A stretch of DNA of 64,000 nt from Paludibacteraceae bacterium (GCA_905234835.1 CAJOIZ010000001.1:186001-250000); one strand, 5' to 3'; shown: positions 34,890 to 44,836, counted from the stretch's first letter. The notes: generated from the sequence alone by a model not told the origin. A program made the numbers and translations.

Positions 34890-37800
34890 CTATTTCACCT
34901 CAACACCTGTGGCGGTATAGGTTTTGCCGTTGCGGATGATGAAGAACCGGCCGTCGTAGAGTACCTTGCCGTTCACATCACTGCCTGCGCCAATGGCATC
35001 CACCGCAGTGGAAGTGCCCTTCGGGGTAATCTTGATAGAACGTATGGTAGCACCAATAACAGGTTCTTCCGCCTTAACGCGTGCAATACGTTCCGGCAAG
35101 GAAGACTTATCCACTTGCAGGTAGATAACCACGTGAATGGCAGCGGGTGTGTCGTACAAAATGACACATTGGCCGGCATCGTCCATCGTGAAAGTAACCA
35201 CCGGCTGACTGCCCATCTTCAGTTTGAGTACATAGCCGTTAGACTGCCAACCTTCCAACGTGATGGTTCCCTGACCTGCAGGAATATCGAACGTAATGGA
35301 ACCCGGGAGACTCTCTTTCCACTGGCTTGAGCCAGGAACGAGTGTTTCCATAGCCGTTTCCACCTGTTCGTCGGTCAAAGTAGAAGAAAGTTCTATCTGT
35401 CCTGTCTCCTCATTGTACTTGTCCTGTGCGGTGGAATTGAAGATAACGGATTCGTTGCCTTCGGGGTCGGTAACAGTGAAATCAAGGGTAGTCTCTTCGT
35501 TCTCGGGAACAGGAACAACTATCTTACCAATCTCCACAGAGGTAGCCACATTGCCTTTTTCGTCAATGAATCCTTGTTTCGGAACGAAGGTGACACCCGC
35601 CGTGAGAATACCGATACCTTCACCCTTGTTATCCTCTGCCATAACGAGTTGGTTAGCCTGAATAGCCATCTGCTGTCCCAAAGCTGTAAGATGCGCTCCC
35701 GTAGCCACTGCCAATTCGTTAACTGCTACAGCAACAGCACCCGAAGCAGTCAGGTCACACTGATAGAGTTTCAATGCCTCTGCCTTAACAGCGACAATCT
35801 TACCGCTGATACGTGCTACACCATACGCTGCTTCCGAACTCATCATCACTACAGGTGCGAACTCGGAATAGATAGCCGCATCGGCATTGATAATAGAGTT
35901 AGCACCTACGAGAACGATAGTCAGGGTCTCCTTGCCGGTATAACGTACAGCAGCGTACATGTCCTCATCTTCGGCAGTTCTGTTACGTCCGGGAACCAAA
36001 TCCAATTCCGGACCGCTAATAGCCGCATAGGTCATGGTCAGCGTATGGGTAATCGGGTCATAGACTACCGAACCTTTGTCGCCAAGAATATCGTCCTTGT
36101 TGCTATTGGTAACCGTAACACTTCCAATGGTAAGTGCCATCGTGGTTACGTGGAGCTTAAAGTTGATGATAGCGCCTTCGTACTGGTCGTTCCCTGTGAA
36201 CTCAAAGGTAATCGTCTCATCACCTACGCCAATGATAGTGATTTCACCTGTCTGCTCATCCACTTGGGCTACCTTGCTGTCCCAAGCGGTGTACCACTTG
36301 CTGTTGTTGGGTGTCAGGTCGATGTTGTGCGGATTGAGGATGTTCGGAGCAGTGACATTCTCTGCCAGTTCCACATTCACATCTTCTTTCTCAAATGCCA
36401 GTTCGGGAGCGAGTCTCTGCTGTGAGGCATCCTCTTTCACGACAATAAAAAGCTCATATTCACATGTCATTGCGTCTGATACATAGGCAATGAGATGCAG
36501 AACTGAAACGCCTTGCGCGATACCGAGAATCATACCGTCGGCAGTTACAAGCGCCTTTGTTTCGTCTTCCATTCTGTCATAACTTGTTTGCAGATAGGTA
36601 CCTGCATCACTTACCAACGCGGGGATAGCAACTCTTTCGCCCACTTTGATATCCAGCGAAAGGATTTCCTCTCCATCTCTCATGAATCTTGCATTGGGGC
36701 ACTCCGCAGTAGGCGGCTCTTCACGTTCATTAACAATGAGCACGTATGTAGCACGTGACGGGAAATAGTTGTCATCGCCTGCGAATGCGGCAATGATATT
36801 GGTAGAGCCAGCAGCAACAAGCGTAACCTCACCTGTAGTAGCATTCACGGTAGCGACATTCTCGTCCTGAGAAGAATATGTAACAGGCAGTTCGTAAGGC
36901 GTTTCAAAGGTCAGTCTCGGCTCCATGAAATCTTCACCCAACGTAGCTTCCATCTGACGCACAGGGGCACCTGTTATGTCAACAAACATCATCGAAGGAG
37001 TGGTCTTTTCCACCGTACCACCTTCACCTGCACTGACAATCAGCAAGTATGTAGCACGTGAAGCGAAGTAGTTGTTATCACCTGCGAAAGCGGCAATGAT
37101 AGTGGTCGAGCCGGCTGCGACAAGCGTAACCTCACCTGTAGCGGCATCAACCATAGCAACACTCTCGTCGGTCGAAGAATATGTTACGGGCAAATCATAA
37201 GGCGTCTCAAAGGTCAGTCTCGGCTCCACGAATTCCTGTCCTATCGTGGCTTCCATCTGACGTACACGTTTACCTGTCATGTCCATGAACATCATCGAAG
37301 GCGTAGTCTGCGCTTTCTCGCAGTCCTGTACCAAGCGTACTGCATATCCTGAAGAGAGATAGCAATAGCCATTCGGAATAATCTCAGACTGGTTGAAGGA
37401 CATATACCAAGCATGTTCATCGTCCTTCTTTGTAGCCGAGTGATAACCGCCCATCGAACTGACATAATCCATCACAGTACCTGTACGGAGACCTGTAACA
37501 GGCAGGAAGACAGCACCAGCCGCTTCCATATCCGCCCAACCTTTTTCAGAGAAGGTAGTCAGTTCGTAATTGTTCTTGTTGGAGTTGTAATAGTACGACG
37601 TGAGCCACGGAATGTTCCTTGTATTGAGGGAGTTGAACACCATAGGGATTCCCATTTCATTAAGGGGTGTCTCCCATACATCGGGCAGAAGGATGATACC
37701 TTTTACGCCGTTCACCGTGCCAATACCGAGTTTCTGGTCAGCATCCTGACGTTCGTGGAGAATATACATCCACTCTTCAGCCGTCAGAGTCCTCCACCGG

Positions 37801-38183
37801 TTAGGCATGTTACCACCGTTAGCAATCGGGTTATCACCCCATTCAGCGAATCTTGCATAGTCGGCATTATCCGTGCTTGCATTGGTAGGGTTGTTTCCCG
37901 TTCCCCATCCGAAGAGGTCAATCCATCCCTCGTTTCTGTCCGAGATAGCGATGTTGGGACCCTTGTCGAGGAAAGTGGTCTGCTTTTCTGCAAACTGCCA
38001 CTTGCCTCCACCCGTCTCACAAACCGCCTGGTACTGCAAGTTACCCTGCGAGAAGACGACCTGGTCTCCGTCTGCATTAACGGTGAACTTTCCCTTGAGC
38101 GCGCCATCTTCGGCACTCAAGGTCACTGTCGCGAGCATCAACGCCGACAGCGCAATGCCCCGTAATTCAGTAAATCTTTTCAT
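34890..38183 (-). CDS. Large secreted Ig-like repeat surface protein coupled to exosortase gene
   Basis: 1097 residues, signal peptide then an N-terminal domain (~25-300) of a common Bacteroidales type (VVFSQGNLQYQAV, GWIDLFGWGTGNNPTNAS, RWRTLTAEEWMYIL, VRLVQDCEK). Two near-identical Ig-like (BIG2) units follow at ~305-395 and ~400-490 (TPSMMFMDMTG, SLTFETPYDLPVTYSS-like, TGEVTLVAAGSTTIIAAFAG), then further Ig-like and beta domains (~500-1060). The end is LYDGRFFIIRNGKTYTATG, the tail shared with two other secreted proteins here. The ATG overlaps the exosortase stop by 4 bp. It is possibly processed or anchored by that exosortase, though no PEP-CTERM or transmembrane anchor is visible. Confidence 0.85.
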   Translation of the reverse strand: MKRFTELRGIALSALMLATVTLSAEDGALKGKFTVNADGDQVVFSQGNLQYQAVCETGGGKWQFAEKQTTFLDKGPNIAISDRNEGWIDLFGWGTGNNPTNASTDNADYARFAEWGDNPIANGGNMPNRWRTLTAEEWMYILHERQDADQKLGIGTVNGVKGIILLPDVWETPLNEMGIPMVFNSLNTRNIPWLTSYYYNSNKNNYELTTFSEKGWADMEAAGAVFLPVTGLRTGTVMDYVSSMGGYHSATKKDDEHAWYMSFNQSEIIPNGYCYLSSGYAVRLVQDCEKAQTTPSMMFMDMTGKRVRQMEATIGQEFVEPRLTFETPYDLPVTYSSTDESVAMVDAATGEVTLVAAGSTTIIAAFAGDNNYFASRATYLLIVSAGEGGTVEKTTPSMMFVDITGAPVRQMEATLGEDFMEPRLTFETPYELPVTYSSQDENVATVNATTGEVTLVAAGSTNIIAAFAGDDNYFPSRATYVLIVNEREEPPTAECPNARFMRDGEEILSLDIKVGERVAIPALVSDAGTYLQTSYDRMEDETKALVTADGMILGIAQGVSVLHLIAYVSDAMTCEYELFIVVKEDASQQRLAPELAFEKEDVNVELAENVTAPNILNPHNIDLTPNNSKWYTAWDSKVAQVDEQTGEITIIGVGDETITFEFTGNDQYEGAIINFKLHVTTMALTIGSVTVTNSNKDDILGDKGSVVYDPITHTLTMTYAAISGPELDLVPGRNRTAEDEDMYAAVRYTGKETLTIVLVGANSIINADAAIYSEFAPVVMMSSEAAYGVARISGKIVAVKAEALKLYQCDLTASGAVAVAVNELAVATGAHLTALGQQMAIQANQLVMAEDNKGEGIGILTAGVTFVPKQGFIDEKGNVATSVEIGKIVVPVPENEETTLDFTVTDPEGNESVIFNSTAQDKYNEETGQIELSSTLTDEQVETAMETLVPGSSQWKESLPGSITFDIPAGQGTITLEGWQSNGYVLKLKMGSQPVVTFTMDDAGQCVILYDTPAAIHVVIYLQVDKSSLPERIARVKAEEPVIGATIRSIKITPKGTSTAVDAIGAGSDVNGKVLYDGRFFIIRNGKTYTATGVEVK

Positions 38184-38776
38184 AGTTGTTTGTTATTTGG
38201 TTTATATTCCGTGGCTTGCGCCAACGTTGATTCAGAAGTTTTTCCAACTACCTGCACCCACAATACCCACATAAGGAACATGACAAAATAGAAGAGGTAC
38301 TTGAACAGGTAATTATGCACCAAAGTAAAGAGGTCCGGATGGTACTGTGTAATCAGGCATATCCAATAGATACGCAGGATATTGAAGCCGTAAATGACCA
38401 CCCCTCCGGCAGGTATATACCACAATTTGCGCCACCATACGCCCGTAGCAGTCAGCATCAGGCACAGCCAAATAAACGACTGCTTGACCGGCGTACATGA
38501 CCAGATAATCAGATTGCTATGGCCTTCGGGGAAACAGATAAGGGAACCTTTCAGCATAATGCCGTCCCGCGTGAGACACAGCAGCCGCCAAACGGAAACC
38601 GCCACGTTATGTGCGAGGACATCAAAGAAAGGCGTTACCGTCATACCCCAGAGGGTGACGTTGCTGACTACCGTCTCGTCGCCATCAATGGACAGTTTCC
38701 ACAGCAAGTCCGCCGCCACCAATGTGACAGCGAAGATGATAATGTTCTTATATGGAGCGAGTCGGCGCAGAGACAT
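38180..38776 (-). CDS. Exosortase/archaeosortase-family membrane protease
   Basis: 198 residues with about five or six membrane helices. The expected catalytic positions are present in order: Cys94 in WSCTPVKQS, Arg135 in FNILRIYWI and His154 in LVHNYLFKY, each in the right type of hydrophobic context. Exosortases cut and anchor C-terminal signals of exported proteins. It starts 2 bp after the stop of the glycosidase-like gene and ends overlapping the surface-protein gene, so all three are coupled. It is not clear which Xrt subtype it belongs to. Confidence 0.75.
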   Translation of the reverse strand: MSLRRLAPYKNIIIFAVTLVAADLLWKLSIDGDETVVSNVTLWGMTVTPFFDVLAHNVAVSVWRLLCLTRDGIMLKGSLICFPEGHSNLIIWSCTPVKQSFIWLCLMLTATGVWWRKLWYIPAGGVVIYGFNILRIYWICLITQYHPDLFTLVHNYLFKYLFYFVMFLMWVLWVQVVGKTSESTLAQATEYKPNNKQL

Positions 38777-38778
38777 TA

Positions 38779-40836
38779 TTATTCGGTAGGCAAATGGGGA
38801 GCTGTGTAGTCAAGCGCAATCTGCTCGACCCCGTTGTCGGTGACGTGCAAGAGCAAGGACTCGTTCGGGCTGAAATGCAGTGCGAGTTCGTCGGTGCGAC
38901 CGTGATGGTTGACGCGGATAGTACGGTCGCTGCCGTTGTCGGTGAAAGCGTATTCGTAAGCCAACGGGTACTCGATGGTCTGCGTCATCGGATTGGCAAC
39001 GAAGACGAAGTATTCCTGTCCGTCCTGACGAATCCAGAAGTCGGGCAGATTGTCGCCTTCAATCAAGGGAAGTACGCCAGAAACATCGGCAAGGATATGG
39101 TCATCTATCGGTTGACCGTCGGCTGACTGTCGGCTGACCGTCGGCTGACCGTCGGCTGACCGTCGGCTGACCGTCGGGAAAGATAGCAGTGCGTCCAGTG
39201 CAGAAGCATACTCTTGCTCGTGCTTCACCTTGCCGGGTTCCTTCGGCAGACGGGCAATGACAACGGGCAGTCCCTCCGATGCAAGGCGGACGAGCGTCTT
39301 CAGGGCAGTCAGCTCCATGTACTCGACATCGGTGTAGAGGGCATTGAAGGTCGTTTCGCCGCAGTGGAGCTTACCGTCCTTATAGGTTGCGCCGTTGAGG
39401 AAATACTGGTTGACCCACATGGGCTGCCGTCCTTTCAGCTGTTCGGGCGTTTGGATGTAACGCATCTCATAGCGTCCCCACAGCCAGTTAAAGAACTTGC
39501 GCTCCTCATCCGTATAGGCGCCGCCCATCCATGAGTCCTCCAAAGGCATATACACCGCCAAGTCGGTATAATTGACACCGCGGCGCATGTACTGCGATAC
39601 GGTACCCATATAGCGGTTGAAGTCGGTCAGCTGCTGGCCCGTGAGGTTGTTCTCGGGGTGCATGGAGACCTGACAGGTGGTGTAGAAATAGTTAGACGAG
39701 TCGCCGAGGTGGTTGAAGGGCATGCCGTGCCAGATAATCTGGTTGGTACCGTTGGCAAAGAGCGCGTCGCAGATAAGTCGCAAGTCGGCAATCTGCTCCT
39801 TGCCCTGATGAGGCGAGTGCCCACGGAAGTTATTGTAACGCAGGCTGGTCCAGCCATAAGCGCAGGTGAACGTCTCCGCCGTGACGGCATCTTTCTTGCC
39901 GAGCGTGGCAGCCGAAGCGGCAATCTTGCTGAAGCACGGCTCGTAGAGAATCGCCTCAGTCTCAGGTATATCCACGAGCGAGAAGGCAGTCAGCAGGTCG
40001 GTCGGCGCACCGCCGCACTGGGCACGAGAGAAACAGTGGTTGGCTGTGGCGTTGTCTGCGAAGGGCTTGTAGAACTCGTAGAGCACGTATTTGGACAAGG
40101 TGGACATATAGTCGTAGAAGACATCGGCATCGTAAATCTCGTGCGTACGGGGGTTGAGCAGCAAGGTGTCACGCAGGTAGGGCAGGATATCGTAGCCGTG
40201 GTCCGCCATAAAAGTCTTCTCAAAACCAGGCGTATAGAGGTACTCCGTCTCCACCTCCCACGAGTCAACGAACAGTCCGGATCGGCTGCCACGGTAGGCA
40301 TTGTGGAGACCTTTGTTCATCTTTTCGGCATAGCGGAGGAAGACGTCCTTGCTCAAGTGGTTGATAATCCGTGCCTCACGCGGATGATCCCATACCAACG
40401 GACGACGGGCAATCTCCACACTGTCGAAGAAATTGCGGGTCTGGTCGCCATCGGGCAAGTCCACATCGGCAAATGGCCACATGGTGCCGAACGTGAAATC
40501 GCAGCCCATGCCCAGCGAGTCCGCCACGCGCTTCGCCACCTCCACAGGACGCGCCCATTCGTCGGACAGGAACGCGGGATGAGGAGTGGTCGAGTCGCAG
40601 AACATGGGATAAATCCACGCAATCTCGACACCGCCGAACTCGTGTTGCTGCATCCAAATCAACTGGTCGCGCACATCGTTGGTGTCAATCACCGCCGAAT
40701 GCCACCACCAACGCGTGAAAGGCTTGCACGAAGGATAAAGGGTTGAAGACTCGCTGTCAGAAACCGTAGGTTGACAGCCCGTTAGAAGGCTTGCAGCCAC
40801 AAGAGCCGACAAGACAAAAAGTGAAGAATGTTTCAT
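38779..40836 (-). CDS. Lipoprotein glycoside hydrolase, GH106-like
   Basis: 685 residues. Lipobox SLLTGC (Cys21), then the GH106-type opening FTRWWWHSAVIDTNDVRDQL and GGVEIAWIYPMF, with SWEVETEYLYTPGFE (~200) and a later TWASLRYN-like stretch. It is shorter than typical alpha-L-rhamnosidases of that family (~1000 residues), so it may keep only the catalytic barrel and a small beta domain. Near residues 554-576 the sequence is a repeat (TVSRRSADGQP, TVSRQSADGQP) encoded by six 11-bp units; copy-number change would shift the frame and cut the C-terminal ~110 residues. Confidence 0.75.
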   Translation of the reverse strand: MKHSSLFVLSALVAASLLTGCQPTVSDSESSTLYPSCKPFTRWWWHSAVIDTNDVRDQLIWMQQHEFGGVEIAWIYPMFCDSTTPHPAFLSDEWARPVEVAKRVADSLGMGCDFTFGTMWPFADVDLPDGDQTRNFFDSVEIARRPLVWDHPREARIINHLSKDVFLRYAEKMNKGLHNAYRGSRSGLFVDSWEVETEYLYTPGFEKTFMADHGYDILPYLRDTLLLNPRTHEIYDADVFYDYMSTLSKYVLYEFYKPFADNATANHCFSRAQCGGAPTDLLTAFSLVDIPETEAILYEPCFSKIAASAATLGKKDAVTAETFTCAYGWTSLRYNNFRGHSPHQGKEQIADLRLICDALFANGTNQIIWHGMPFNHLGDSSNYFYTTCQVSMHPENNLTGQQLTDFNRYMGTVSQYMRRGVNYTDLAVYMPLEDSWMGGAYTDEERKFFNWLWGRYEMRYIQTPEQLKGRQPMWVNQYFLNGATYKDGKLHCGETTFNALYTDVEYMELTALKTLVRLASEGLPVVIARLPKEPGKVKHEQEYASALDALLSFPTVSRRSADGQPTVSRQSADGQPIDDHILADVSGVLPLIEGDNLPDFWIRQDGQEYFVFVANPMTQTIEYPLAYEYAFTDNGSDRTIRVNHHGRTDELALHFSPNESLLLHVTDNGVEQIALDYTAPHLPTE
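39109..39174. repeat. Intragenic 11-bp tandem array (6 copies), possible phase-variation site
   Basis: Units of CGGCTGACCGT, two with one base changed (CGGTTGACCGT, CGGCTGACTGT), run without interruption. The period is not a multiple of three, so gain or loss of one unit shifts the frame of the glycosidase-like gene. Confidence 0.92.
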
Positions 40837-40856
40837 ATACGTCAGTCAAAATCGCG

Positions 40857-40864
40857 CAAAAATA
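40857..40864 (-). promoter_or_regulatory. -7 element for the glycosidase-exosortase operon
   Basis: The minus strand reads TATTTTTG followed by CGCG, 21 bp before the ATG at 40836. It is divergent from the promoter at 40873-40904. Confidence 0.5.
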
Positions 40865-40872
40865 ACACATTA

Positions 40873-40904
40873 TTTGTATGTTCTAAAATCTCAGCTTAAT
40901 TTTG
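40873..40904 (+). promoter_or_regulatory. Promoter of the steroid-reductase operon
   Basis: TTTG (40873-40876), 20 bp, then TAATTTTG (40897-40904) and CGGCG. Transcription would begin near 40911, so a start codon at 40902 is excluded and the ATG at 40953 is favoured. Confidence 0.8.
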
Positions 40905-40952
40905 CGGCGATTATGTTTTGTTTTTGCCCTTGCGGCAAGCCGTTTAAACCGA

Positions 40953-41741
40953 ATGCCTATGGAACTTTCCTACTCACTGACAGGTTTTTACAACTTCCTT
41001 TTCACGCTTTCGCTCGTAGGAGGAGTCATATTTGTGGTACTATTCTATATCGATGCGGGCTACGGCAAGATGCGTAGCGACAAATGGGGTCCCGCCATCA
41101 ACAACAAAGTGGGCTGGATACTGATGGAAGCCCCTGTGTTCCTTATCGTGCTGTACTTCTGGGCGATGTCCGAAGTGAAACTGGAACGCCCATACTGGAT
41201 ATTCTTCCTGCTCTTTGAGATGCACTATTTCCAGCGGTCGTTCATCTTCCCGCTGCTGATCAAAGGCAAGAGCCAGATGCCGATTGCCATTATGCTGATG
41301 TCTATGGTGTGGAACCTGCTGAACGGGTATATACAAGGTTTCTGGCTGTTCCATTTAGCACCGATGTTCCAACCGTACAGCCCGCATTGGACCGGCTCGT
41401 GGCAGTTCATCCTCGGCGTGACGCTGTTCTGCATAGGCATTGTCATCAATATCCATTCCGACTATGTGATACGCCACCTGCGCAAGCCCGGTGACACCAA
41501 CCACTACCTGCCCAAGAAAGGTATGTACCGCTTCGTGACCAGCGCCAATTACCTCGGCGAGATTATCGAATGGGCAGGCTGGGCAGTGCTGACATGGTCG
41601 TGGGCCGGAGGCGTGTTCTTCTGGTTCACGTGCTGTAACCTCGTGCCACGCGCCAACGCCATCTACCATAAGTACGAAAAGGAGTTCCCCGACGAGTTCG
41701 ACCGCAAGAAACTCAAACGTATCTTCCCCTTTATCTATTGA
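40953..41741 (+). CDS. Membrane 3-oxo-5-alpha-steroid 4-dehydrogenase (5-alpha-reductase) family protein
   Basis: 262 residues from ATG 40953; ATG 40959 is an alternative, and an upstream TTG at 40902 lies inside the promoter. Six or seven membrane segments are predicted, and the C-terminal half has the family's NADPH-binding features: NYLGEIIEWAGWAVLTWSW, NLVPRANAIYHKYEKEFPD and FDRKKLKRIFPF. It would reduce the C4-C5 double bond of a 3-oxo-steroid or bile acid. An Old-Yellow-Enzyme reductase gene starts 6 bp downstream. Gut Bacteroidales are known to pair such enzymes in making allo-bile acids; the actual substrate here is not proved. Confidence 0.85.
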   Translation: MPMELSYSLTGFYNFLFTLSLVGGVIFVVLFYIDAGYGKMRSDKWGPAINNKVGWILMEAPVFLIVLYFWAMSEVKLERPYWIFFLLFEMHYFQRSFIFPLLIKGKSQMPIAIMLMSMVWNLLNGYIQGFWLFHLAPMFQPYSPHWTGSWQFILGVTLFCIGIVINIHSDYVIRHLRKPGDTNHYLPKKGMYRFVTSANYLGEIIEWAGWAVLTWSWAGGVFFWFTCCNLVPRANAIYHKYEKEFPDEFDRKKLKRIFPFIY

Positions 41742-41747
41742 TACTGT

Positions 41748-42986
41748 ATGGATTCGCTTTTCACTCCCTATCAGTTGGGACCTATAACGCTGCGCAACCG
41801 GTTCATTCGCTCGGCGGCGTTTGAGAATATGTGCCGCGACAACAGCCCCACGCAGATGCTGCAAGACTACCACGTCAGCGTTGCCCGTGGCGGCATCGGA
41901 ATGACCACCGTGGCATATTGCGCCGTGGACCGCAGCGGTGTCAGTTTCGACGGGCAGCTATACGTGCACGACGAGATTCTGCCCGGCTTGAAACAACTGA
42001 CCGACGCCGTCCATGCAGAGGGTGCCAAAGTCAGCATCCAGTTAGGACACTGCGGCAATATGACCCACTATGCCACCTGCCATTGTATGCCTTTGAGCGC
42101 ATCCTCCGGCCTTAATCTATATAGCCCCACTATCCACCGCCGTATGCGCGTGGACGAGATTCACAGGATGGCCCGCAAGTTCGGCGAGGCGGTTGATTTC
42201 TGCCGCAAGGCGGGCTTCGACTGCGTGGAGATTCACGCCGGTCACGCCTACCTCATCTCGCAGTTCCTCGCACCGCGCACCAATCGGCGACACGACGAGT
42301 ACGGCGGGACTTTGGAGAACAGGATGCGCTTCCTCAACGAAGTGTTAGACGAGGTGATGGCGCACGCGGGCGACGATATGGCGGTCATCGTCAAGACCAA
42401 TATGTGGGACGACTGCCGTGGCGGTGTCACCCGCGAAGAAGGCACACGTATTGCCCAAGAGATAGCACGCCACAAGGTGCACGGCATAGTCCTGAGCGGC
42501 GGAACGGTAAGCGCATCGCCCATGACTATACTTGGAGGATCCATGCCCATCAGGACATTGGCACACTATATGCCCGCCAATATGTGGTGGCTGAAGGCAG
42601 CGTTGAGGATGGGTTTTGGAAATATGCTGATACCTACCGTGCCTTTCCGCGAACTCTACTTTATGGACGAAGCCAAACGCTTTCAGGATGCCGTTAAGGA
42701 CGTACCCCTCATCTACGTGGGAGGCATCCAGTCCGGCGACAACTGCCAACGCATAATGGACGAAGGCTTCCCGCTCTTCCAATTGGCACACGTGCTCATC
42801 AAAGACCCCGATTTCGTACGGCACGTACAGGAGAACCCGCACTATAACGCAGGCTGCACACGCTCCAACTACTGCGTCGGACGCATGTACTCACGTGAGA
42901 TGAAGTGCCACGAGTGCGTCCTTCGTGACGGCGAGCAGATACCCGCCTCCATCCAAAAGGAAATCAAACGACTCGAACTCAAATAA
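41748..42986 (+). CDS. NADH:flavin oxidoreductase (Old Yellow Enzyme family), steroid/enoate reductase-like
   Basis: 412 residues forming one FMN-binding TIM barrel ([81 protein letters not shown]). It has no C-terminal NAD/FAD domain, unlike the ~660-residue BaiH/dienoyl-CoA reductases, but keeps a Cys-rich tail (CTRSNYC, then CHEC, ~371-392) that could bind an iron-sulfur cluster. It probably acts as a 5-beta-type steroid or enoyl reductase with the 5-alpha-reductase-like protein before it. lepA follows after 8 bp. Confidence 0.88.
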   Translation: MDSLFTPYQLGPITLRNRFIRSAAFENMCRDNSPTQMLQDYHVSVARGGIGMTTVAYCAVDRSGVSFDGQLYVHDEILPGLKQLTDAVHAEGAKVSIQLGHCGNMTHYATCHCMPLSASSGLNLYSPTIHRRMRVDEIHRMARKFGEAVDFCRKAGFDCVEIHAGHAYLISQFLAPRTNRRHDEYGGTLENRMRFLNEVLDEVMAHAGDDMAVIVKTNMWDDCRGGVTREEGTRIAQEIARHKVHGIVLSGGTVSASPMTILGGSMPIRTLAHYMPANMWWLKAALRMGFGNMLIPTVPFRELYFMDEAKRFQDAVKDVPLIYVGGIQSGDNCQRIMDEGFPLFQLAHVLIKDPDFVRHVQENPHYNAGCTRSNYCVGRMYSREMKCHECVLRDGEQIPASIQKEIKRLELK

Positions 42987-42994
42987 CAATTACA

Positions 42995-44836
42995 GTGAAC
43001 AACATACGCAACTTCTGCATCATAGCGCATATTGACCACGGCAAGAGCACGCTTGCCGACCGTATGCTCGAACTCACACACACCATCGACCGCAAACAGA
43101 TGGACAACCAGGTGTTAGACGACATGGACCTTGAGAAAGAGCGAGGCATCACCATCAAGAGCCATGCCATACAGATGCAATACCGCCCGTCGTCTTCCGT
43201 CAACTCTCAACTCTACACTTTAAACTTGATCGACACTCCGGGGCACGTGGACTTCTCCTACGAGGTCAGCCGCTCGATTGCCGCGTGCGAAGGCGCGCTG
43301 CTTGTGGTGGATGCCACGCAGGGCGTACAGGCGCAGACCATCAGCAACCTCTATCTCGCCCTTGAGCATGACCTCGAGATTATCCCCGTGATGAACAAGT
43401 GCGACATGGACCAGGCGATGCCCGAACGCGTCGAGGAGGAGATAATCGAGCTGCTCGGCTGCAAGAAAGAGGAGATTCTGCGCTGCTCAGCCAAAACCGG
43501 CGAAGGCGTAACCGAGATACTGGATGCCATCGTGGAGCGTATCCCTGCGCCCAAGGGCGACAGCGAAGCACCGCTGCAATGCCTGGTCTTCGACTCGGTC
43601 TTCAACTCCTTCCGAGGCATCATTGCCTATTTCAAAGTGGTCAACGGCACCATCCGCACCGGCGACCGCGTGCGCTTCGTCCAGACCGGCAAGGAGTACG
43701 ATGCCGACGAGATTGGCGTGCTCCGTCCGCGCACCAGCGGTTCGACAGGAGCCATGGCTGCCACAGGCGACGGACTGAGTCCGCGAAACGAACTCAAAGC
43801 GGGCGACGTGGGTTACATCGTCTCCGGCATCAAGACCAGCGTGGAAGTCAAGGTGGGCGACACCATCACCCACGTCAACCGACCCTGCGAACAGGCTATT
43901 GACGGCTTCCAGGAAGCCAAACCAATGGTCTTTGCCGGCGTCTATCCCATCGAGGCGGAGGACTACGAAGACCTGCGTGCATCACTCGAGAAACTCCAAC
44001 TGAACGATGCCGCACTGTCCTTCCAGCCGGAGAGTTCCGTCGCGCTCGGATTCGGCTTCCGATGCGGATTCCTCGGACTGCTCCACATGGAGATTATACA
44101 GGAGCGCCTTGACCGCGAGTTCGACATGAACGTCATCACCACTGTCCCCAACGTCAGCTACAACGTCTATCTCAAGGACGGCACCATGAAAGAGGTACAC
44201 AACCCCGCCGGTATGCCCGACCTGACTGAAATTGACCGCATAGAGGAACCCTACATACGCGCCTCGGTCATCACCACGAGCACTTTTATCGGGCCGATTA
44301 TGACACTCTGTCTCGGCAAACGGGCGGAATTGGTCAAGCAGGAGTACATCTCCGGCAACCGTATGGAACTGCTCTTCGATATGCCGCTTGGCGAGATAGT
44401 GATTGACTTCTACGACAAACTGAAGAGCATCTCAAAGGGCTATGCCTCGTTCGACTGGCATACCAACGGCTTCCGTCCGTCCAATCTGGTCAAACTCGAC
44501 ATCCTGCTCAACGGCGAACAGGTGGACGCGCTATCCACGCTCACCCACCGCGACAACGCTCTGGACTTCGGCAGACGCATGTGCGAGAAACTGAAGGAGT
44601 TGCTGCCCCGTCAGCAGTTCGACATAGCCATTCAGGCGGCAATCGGCGCCAAGATTATCGCCCGCGAAACGGTCAAGCAGGTGCGCAAGGACGTGCTGGC
44701 GAAGTGTTATGGCGGTGACGTGAGCCGCAAGCGCAAACTGCTGGAGAAGCAGAAACGCGGCAAGAAGCGCATGAAGCAGATAGGCAACGTGGAAGTCCCC
44801 CAGAAAGCCTTCCTCGCCGTCCTCAAACTCGACTGA
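42995..44836 (+). CDS. lepA: Elongation factor 4 (LepA), translational GTPase
   Basis: 613 residues from a GTG start 8 bp after the reductase stop. G-domain motifs [27 protein letters not shown] and NKCD are all visible, followed by the EF-G-like domains and the unique LepA C-terminal domain ([40 protein letters not shown]). It back-translocates or otherwise assists stalled ribosomes. An inserted stretch of about eight residues ([12 protein letters not shown], ~residues 67-78) after the G2 region is unusual and worth noting. Confidence 0.98.
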   Translation: MNNIRNFCIIAHIDHGKSTLADRMLELTHTIDRKQMDNQVLDDMDLEKERGITIKSHAIQMQYRPSSSVNSQLYTLNLIDTPGHVDFSYEVSRSIAACEGALLVVDATQGVQAQTISNLYLALEHDLEIIPVMNKCDMDQAMPERVEEEIIELLGCKKEEILRCSAKTGEGVTEILDAIVERIPAPKGDSEAPLQCLVFDSVFNSFRGIIAYFKVVNGTIRTGDRVRFVQTGKEYDADEIGVLRPRTSGSTGAMAATGDGLSPRNELKAGDVGYIVSGIKTSVEVKVGDTITHVNRPCEQAIDGFQEAKPMVFAGVYPIEAEDYEDLRASLEKLQLNDAALSFQPESSVALGFGFRCGFLGLLHMEIIQERLDREFDMNVITTVPNVSYNVYLKDGTMKEVHNPAGMPDLTEIDRIEEPYIRASVITTSTFIGPIMTLCLGKRAELVKQEYISGNRMELLFDMPLGEIVIDFYDKLKSISKGYASFDWHTNGFRPSNLVKLDILLNGEQVDALSTLTHRDNALDFGRRMCEKLKELLPRQQFDIAIQAAIGAKIIARETVKQVRKDVLAKCYGGDVSRKRKLLEKQKRGKKRMKQIGNVEVPQKAFLAVLKLD

